Shown here piece by piece: positions 23,998 to 25,983 of a DNA stretch of 25,983 nt. The position numbers were made by a program, and so were the translations under genes. The stretch is from contig CAZFBR010000016.1 of the NCBI GenBank assembly GCA_964517215.1, positions 1 to 25,983 of the forward strand. Reading direction: 5' to 3'. Numbering within the stretch: position 1 is the stretch's first letter; every line of letters starts with the position of its first letter. Source of the stretch: CAZFBR01 sp035353495 [NCBI: uncultured bacterium]. GTDB taxonomy: Bacteria; DAOPZR01. Below the pieces are notes generated by a model. It searched no databases. It was not told the origin of the DNA and was given only the letters and a program-made list of their open reading frames with translations.

Positions 23998-25074
23998 TTA
24001 TGCCTCCCGGTCGCGCAGGATGATGCCGGCCAGCAGACAGAACGCCAGGCCGATAAAAACCGCGACTGGACCATTGGCGCCCGGGCCGGCGGCTGAACTG
24101 GCGAGCGCAAAGTTGTGGGCGGCGGCAGCGCCCGCCACCATGCCGAGCACAAAGACCGCAGCATCGCCGTCACCCTCGCCCGCCAGCACGAGCTGGCGGC
24201 CGGGGCAGCCGCCGGCAAGGGTAAAGGCGAGGCCGGCGAGGAGCATGCCGAGGAAATTCCACAACTGGTTGGTGTGTGCCACCGGTTGCGGTTTTCCCGG
24301 CGCGATGGCGAAACCGGGATGGAACTGTCCCAGCAGCAGATTGACCAGCAGCGCGGTGACCAGCAGCGCGAGCACGCCGCGCAGCAGATGGCCGTTGCGG
24401 ATCAGGAACAGGTCGCGGAAGCCGCCAACCGTGCAGAAACGCGAACGCTGGGCGAGCATGCCGATCACCAGCCCGGCGAGCAGCGACCAGCCGGCCGGCG
24501 CGTGCATGGCGCCGGGGCCCTTGCTGCTGGCGGCGATGAACGACGGCTGCAGGATGAGGAAGGCGAGCAGGATCAGGGCGAGAAACGGCAGCACGCTGCC
24601 GGCCAGCCAGGGGGCGGGATAACTGCGCCCGGGGTTGTAGCCGCGGGCGAGGAACCGCGTGCCGAGCACAATGCCCGCCGCCAACCCCGCCAACCCGACC
24701 AGCGCGCTGGCATCGCCGCCGGCGAGGCGCAGCAGGGCGCGCCACGGGCAGCCGAGAAAGACGAGAGCGCCGATCATGGCGAACATGCCGAAGAGAAAGC
24801 GCAGCGCGGGCGCGGAACCGGTACGCGCGCGGAACTCGCCGGTGAGCAGCGCCGCCAGCAGGCCGCCAAGGACGAGCCCGATGATCTCCGGACGCAGGTA
24901 CTGCACAATGTCCGCGCGGTGCAGATGCAGGGCGCCGGCGATATCTCGCTCAAAACAGGCGACACAAATGCCCATATTGCCGGGATTGCCGGCATACTGC
25001 AACAGCGGCGCAATGATGCCGATGACAATGCCGACGGCGATAATGCCGGCGGATGACGCGAAGAATGGTTTCAT
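23998..25074 (-). CDS. yedE: Selenium metabolism membrane protein YedE
   Basis: YedE is an inner-membrane protein of the YeeE/YedE group that co-occurs with selenium genes and is proposed to import a selenium or sulfur compound. The 358-residue product has about nine to eleven hydrophobic segments. The conserved loops are GNPGNMGICVACFERDIAGA (Cys37 and Cys40), AQRSRFCTVGGFRDLFLI and AGGCPGRQLVLAGEGDGDA. The conserved cysteines in these loops are thought to pass the chalcogen along in the related thiosulfate transporter. The ATG at 25074 sits 7 bases after GGAGG; the ATG at 25080 is too close to that site. The start overlaps the DUF3343 stop as ATGA, giving translational coupling. The substrate here is inferred from neighbours. 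Confidence 0.92.
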   Translation of the reverse strand: MKPFFASSAGIIAVGIVIGIIAPLLQYAGNPGNMGICVACFERDIAGALHLHRADIVQYLRPEIIGLVLGGLLAALLTGEFRARTGSAPALRFLFGMFAMIGALVFLGCPWRALLRLAGGDASALVGLAGLAAGIVLGTRFLARGYNPGRSYPAPWLAGSVLPFLALILLAFLILQPSFIAASSKGPGAMHAPAGWSLLAGLVIGMLAQRSRFCTVGGFRDLFLIRNGHLLRGVLALLVTALLVNLLLGQFHPGFAIAPGKPQPVAHTNQLWNFLGMLLAGLAFTLAGGCPGRQLVLAGEGDGDAAVFVLGMVAGAAAAHNFALASSAAGPGANGPVAVFIGLAFCLLAGIILRDREA

Positions 25075-25349
25075 TTGCATTCCTCCGGAAAGGGGAGCAA
25101 CTGATAGGTCGGTTGCGGCTGGCCGGGCACCACGCGGTAGCAGCCGGCGATACGGGAATGATTGGCACGCACGATGCCGGACAGGGCGTCGGCAGCGACC
25201 GGGCCAATCTGCACGGCAAAACCGCATTCGCTGCTGAGTGCGCGGGGGATGGGGATCGTTTCATGCGGCAGGCCGGCGTCGCAGCAGGCCTCGGCGGTGC
25301 GCAGCGCACCGTGCGTGGTGTGAAAGGTCAGGACGAACAGGTCGCTCAC
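25071..25349 (-). CDS. DUF3343 putative Se/S carrier-like protein
   Basis: This small 92-residue cytoplasmic protein matches the DUF3343 family, described as putative Se/S carriers. It has the opening FVLTFHTTHGALRTAEACC, the proline-rich PHETIPIPRALSSECGFAV segment and a conserved cysteine at SECGFAV (about residue 42). The CC pair at residues 22-23 is a further possible chalcogen site. It starts with GTG overlapping the selD stop (GTGA) and ends in an ATGA overlap with yedE, so selD, DUF3343 and yedE are co-translated. The position between selenophosphate synthetase and the YedE transporter supports a role in moving selenium or sulfur between them, which is inference. Family identity is fairly secure. 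Confidence 0.82.
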   Translation of the reverse strand: MSDLFVLTFHTTHGALRTAEACCDAGLPHETIPIPRALSSECGFAVQIGPVAADALSGIVRANHSRIAGCYRVVPGQPQPTYQLLPFPEECK

Positions 25350-25983
25350 GGCGCCACCGTAATGCAGCCGGCATCGTCGGTGACGGTGCCGATGGCGGCG
25401 GCGGTCAGGCCGGCGCTGGTGAGCTGCTTGAGTGCCGGGCCCGCTGCGGCGGGCGGAACGGCGAAGAGCAGGCCGCCCGAGGTTTGCGGGTCGAACATGA
25501 TATCGCCGAACTCGCGCGGCAGCTGGTCAAGCCCGCGCACCATCGCGGAGCGGAACTCGCGGTTGCGATAGGCGCCGGCGGGGATCAACCCGGTGCGGGC
25601 ATACTCCACGACCAGAGGGAGAAGCGGAAGCGTGGCGAAGGAGATGGTCAGGCCGGCGCCGGTATTGACCACCATTTCCGCCGCATGGCCGAGCAGGCCG
25701 AATCCGGTCACATCGGTGCAGGCGGAGGCGCCGTGGGCGAGCGCCACCCGGGCGGCGTCGCGATTGAGCGTGGTCATCGACCGCAGGGCGGCGTCGAGCG
25801 CAGCCGGGTCGGCCAGCTCGCCGCGCAGGGCCGCGTTGATAATGCCGGTGCCGAGCGGCTTGGTGAGGATGAGCGTATCGCCGGGCCGCGGGGTGTTGTT
25901 GCGCAGCGCCGCGCGCGGATGGATGCGGCCGGTAACCGCCAATCCAAACTTGACGGTATCGTCCTCGATGCTGTGCCCGCCGA
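25346..25983 (-). CDS. selD: Selenide, water dikinase (selenophosphate synthetase), 3' part
   Basis: SelD uses ATP to convert selenide to selenophosphate, the selenium donor for selenocysteine and selenouridine. The window holds about 212 C-terminal residues; the N-terminus, with the catalytic Cys or selenocysteine near residue 17, lies beyond the right edge. The visible part begins GGHSIEDDTVKFGLAVTG, the conserved central motif. It includes DTLILTKPLGTGIINAALRG, ACTDVTGFGLLGHAAEM and FDPQTSGGLLFAVP, all family marks. The open frame runs off the edge, so internal methionine or TTG codons are not starts. The stop overlaps the DUF3343 GTG start. It is the upstream gene of the selenium operon seen here, so the operon promoter lies outside the window. 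Confidence 0.96.
   Translation of the reverse strand, partial: GGHSIEDDTVKFGLAVTGRIHPRAALRNNTPRPGDTLILTKPLGTGIINAALRGELADPAALDAALRSMTTLNRDAARVALAHGASACTDVTGFGLLGHAAEMVVNTGAGLTISFATLPLLPLVVEYARTGLIPAGAYRNREFRSAMVRGLDQLPREFGDIMFDPQTSGGLLFAVPPAAAGPALKQLTSAGLTAAAIGTVTDDAGCITVAP

Overview
The window is a GC-rich (mostly mid-60s % by eye) bacterial chromosome segment, densely packed and dominated by housekeeping genes. Several features point to an anaerobe or facultative anaerobe: an adenosylcobalamin-dependent (class II) ribonucleotide reductase, a selenium-utilisation cluster, and an orphan radical SAM enzyme. Gene pairs such as hisS-aspS, pgpH-ybeY and gmk-coaBC, together with strong AGGAG-type ribosome-binding sites and sigma-70-like promoters, resemble Firmicutes most. 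The phylum cannot be fixed from this sequence, because rpoZ is absent between gmk and coaBC and a DUF2934-like protein is present, both of which fit other phyla as well.

Region 1 (1-14340, + strand) is one long run of tightly spaced or overlapping genes. It opens with the 3' part of metK, which carries an apparent one-base deletion near position 40. It continues with hisS, aspS, pgpH (a c-di-AMP phosphodiesterase-type 7TM-HD protein) and ybeY. Next comes a carbohydrate block: one GT2 glycosyltransferase and three consecutive NAD-dependent sugar-nucleotide epimerase/dehydratases. It ends with a 724-residue FtsA-like ATPase bearing a repeat-containing C-terminal extension, then gmk and coaBC. 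Many junctions are ATGA or TAATG overlaps, so translational coupling is likely.

Region 2 (14330-18742) holds accessory genes with clear control signals. A minus-strand 81-residue DUF2934-like protein with a Lys/Ala tail has a near-consensus promoter and its own terminator. It is divergent from a secreted 425-residue protein of unknown function, which ends at a strong terminator. A convergent secreted SH3b-like protein follows. It is divergent from a DUF47 (PhoU-like)/Pit phosphate-transport pair, and a 16-bp near-perfect inverted repeat lies between them with a -10-like element in each arm.

Region 3 (18743-21010) is the class II ribonucleotide reductase with a good promoter and NrdR-box-like sequence at the transcription start. 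Region 4 (21011-21829) is a lower-GC, gene-poor stretch with protein-like fragments in several frames, probably decayed DNA.

Region 5 (21830-25983, - strand) contains, in transcription order, selD (cut by the window edge), a DUF3343 Se/S-carrier-like gene, yedE and yedF. These genes overlap or nearly abut and form a selenium-handling operon. After a 340-bp gap holding a possible activase remnant comes a separately promoted orphan radical SAM protein. I saw no CRISPR array, intact insertion sequence, tRNA or rRNA. The items most worth a second look are the repeat-bearing FtsA-like protein, the epimerase block, the palindromic divergent promoter, the NrdR-like sites, and the orphan radical SAM gene beside the selenium operon.
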